NCBI GenBank assembly: GCA_946800325.1
Contig: CAMPEJ010000002.1
Coordinates: forward strand, 372,001-436,000
DNA length: 64,000 nt
Reading direction: 5' to 3'
From: Luzula sylvatica
Lineage: Eukaryota; Streptophyta; Magnoliopsida; Poales; Juncaceae
A program made the translations under genes and the position numbers. A model generated the notes under the pieces. That model worked only from the letters and a program-made list of their open reading frames with translations. It was not told where the DNA came from and searched no databases. Positions 63,086 through 64,000 of this stretch are shown here, in pieces. Every line of letters begins with the position of its first letter. Positions within the stretch are counted from its first letter, which is position 1.

Positions 63086-64000
63086 TCAAATGATCTCAAA
63101 ATACGTTATTTGAACTCCCCAAAGCATAAACAAATTGTTTTGAATCGAAAAACAAACTTTCTTAGTGTTTGTAAATTTTGGTGAAATGTTATGTGGTAAA
63201 AGATACGATTCAAATGATCTCAAAATACGTTGTTTGAACTCCCCAAAGCATAAACAGATTGTTTTGAATAGAAAAACAAACTTTCTTAGTGTTTGTAAAT
63301 TTTGGTGAAATGTTATGTGGTAAAAGATACGATTCAAATGATCTCAAAATACGTTATTTGAACTCCCCAAAGCATAAACATATTGTTTTGAATCGAAAAA
63401 CAAACTTTCTTAGTGTTTGTAAATTTTGGTGAAATGTTATGTGGTAAAAGATACGATTCAAATGATCTCAAAATACGTTATTTGAACTCCCTAAAGCATA
63501 AACAGATTGTTTTGAATCGAAAAAAAAAACTTTCTTAGTGTTTGCAAATTTTGGTCAAATGTTATGTGGTAAAAAATACGATTCAAATGATCTCAAAATA
63601 CGTTATTTGAACTCCCCAAAGCATAAACAAATTGTTTTGAATCGAAAAACAAACTTTCTTAGTGTTTGTAAATTTTGGTGAAATGTTATGTGGTAAAAGA
63701 TACGATTCAAATGATCTCAAAATACGTTGTTTGAACTCCCCAAAGCATAAACATATTGTTTTGAATAGAAAAACAAACTTTCTTAGTGTTTGTAAATTTT
63801 GGTGAAATGTTATGTGGTAAAAGATACGATTCAAATGATCTCAAAATACGTTATTTGAACTCCCCAAAGCATAAACATATTGTTTTGAATCGAAAAACAA
63901 ACTTTCTTAGTGTTTGTAAATTTTGGTGAAATGTTATGTGGTAAAAGATACGATTCGAATGATCTAAAAATATGTTATTTGAACTCCCCAAAGCATAAAC
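63086..64000 (+). repeat. Right-end segment with 4-mer duplication (497 bp per copy)
   Basis: TGTTTGAACT (a rare monomer junction change) occurs at 63231 and 63728, 497 bp apart. That is four monomers plus one base from the A-run CGAAAAAAAAAAC near 63520. The monomers near 63480-63590 are more degenerate than average (CCCTAAAG, GTTTGCAAATT, GGTCAAATG, AAAAAATACG). The last 21 bp are the start of a further monomer, so the array continues. Confidence 0.8.

Larger units (their letters stand above)
1..64000 (+). repeat. Satellite DNA array, 124-bp monomer, about 511 copies
   Basis: A single tandem array fills the window, with all monomers in the same orientation. Landmarks in the consensus are TGAACTCCCC at 1-10, AAGCATAAAC at 12-21, ATTGTTTTGAAT at 24-35, GAAAAAC at 37-43, TTAGTG at 52-57, AAATTTTGG at 63-71, GAAATG at 73-78, AAAAGATACG at 88-97, GATCTC at 106-111 and AATACGTTATT at 114-124. 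The first monomers start at 1, 125, 249 and 373. Counting all indels found by eye reproduces 64,000 bp as 511 monomers plus 21 bp. Monomers differ mostly at a few discrete positions and look at least about 95% alike. The array continues past both window ends. Size and homogeneity are typical of centromeric or pericentromeric satellites, but location and function are inferred, and the family was not recognised. Confidence 0.99.

Noticed and set aside
63086..63337. 83-codon open frames on the - strand here and at 63583-63834
   Set aside because: The two are identical because the DNA is a 497-bp tandem duplication. Frame shifts by one base per 124-bp monomer, so the protein is not periodic and is a chance reading.
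1..64000. CRISPR array
   Set aside because: The repeat is contiguous 124-bp DNA with no unique spacers, no leader and no cas genes.
1..64000. CENP-B box
   Set aside because: I looked for the TTCG....A..CGGGA core on both strands of the consensus and of common variants and saw no match. The nearest, TTTCGTAG in 52G monomers, lacks the rest.
1..64000. Telomeric or subtelomeric repeat
   Set aside because: No short G-rich telomere-type units are present. The T/G-rich segments belong to the monomer.
1..64000. tRNA, rRNA, 5S or snRNA genes in the monomer
   Set aside because: There is no A/B box pair, no GGTTCGAATC-like motif and no conserved rRNA core. The GATTCGAATG variant resembles part of a B box but lacks the flanking bases and any tRNA fold.
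1..64000. Transposon or LTR inserted in the array
   Set aside because: The length accounting leaves no room for foreign sequence, and the longest block that departs from the monomer is 52 bp and is made of monomer pieces.
1..64000. Bacterial promoter-like TTGTTTTG / TATAAT-like pairs
   Set aside because: AT-rich strings of this kind occur in every monomer by composition and precede no gene.

Overview
The whole 64 kb window is one uninterrupted head-to-tail satellite DNA array. I see no gene, RNA gene, transposon, unique spacer or inverted segment anywhere in it. The repeat unit is 124 bp, about 29% G+C (36 of 124 bases), with three CpGs. Every copy has the same orientation. The monomer is counted here from TGAACTCCCC = 1. 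The window length can be accounted for exactly: 511 complete monomers plus 21 bp, corrected for 14 monomers of +39 bp, 3 of +31 bp, 9 of +2 bp, 8 of +1 bp, 2 single-base insertions and 52 single-base deletions, gives 64,000. No room is left for other sequence. A homogenised array this long points to a eukaryotic chromosome, probably centromeric or pericentromeric heterochromatin. I do not recognise the satellite family and cannot name the organism.

Above the monomer there is a layered higher-order repeat (HOR) structure, seen through diagnostic monomer variants. Domain A (about 1-30,100) is marked by a monomer reading GAATTTCGG (ten copies), by 163-bp monomers carrying a short internal repeat with a CATT centre, and by +2 bp (TTATATG) monomers. 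Its clearest part is 18,932-27,441, two tandem copies of a 4,255-bp 34-mer, each made of a 21-mer (2,643 bp) and a 13-mer (1,612 bp) that is the 21-mer without eight monomers. Domain B (about 30,100-44,460) is irregular on the left. On the right it holds a 22-mer (2,763 bp) followed by a 15-mer (1,897 bp), the 22-mer being the 15-mer with seven monomers duplicated. Domain C (44,461-64,000) is built from a 28-mer (3,470 bp) and its 31-, 27-, 11- and 7-mer derivatives, marked by a +1 bp (TTTATATG) monomer and a GTACATG monomer.

The spacings between marker variants are whole numbers of monomers (2, 3, 4, 5, 7, 8, 9, 11, 13, 15, 21, 22, 24, 27, 28 and more) once known indels are counted. This is the pattern expected from repeated out-of-register exchange or replication slippage. 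Some duplications look very young, for example a 619-bp 5-mer at 53,521-54,758 with no difference seen between copies. Others are older and spread apart, such as the 10.2-13.7 kb block copied at 26.9-29.4 kb, 16,726 bp away.

The short open frames that can be found (80-88 codons) are by-products of the repeat. 124 is 3x41+1, so a frame moves by one base per monomer and stays open only where a 1-bp deletion or a favourable variant lets it. None is annotated as a gene.
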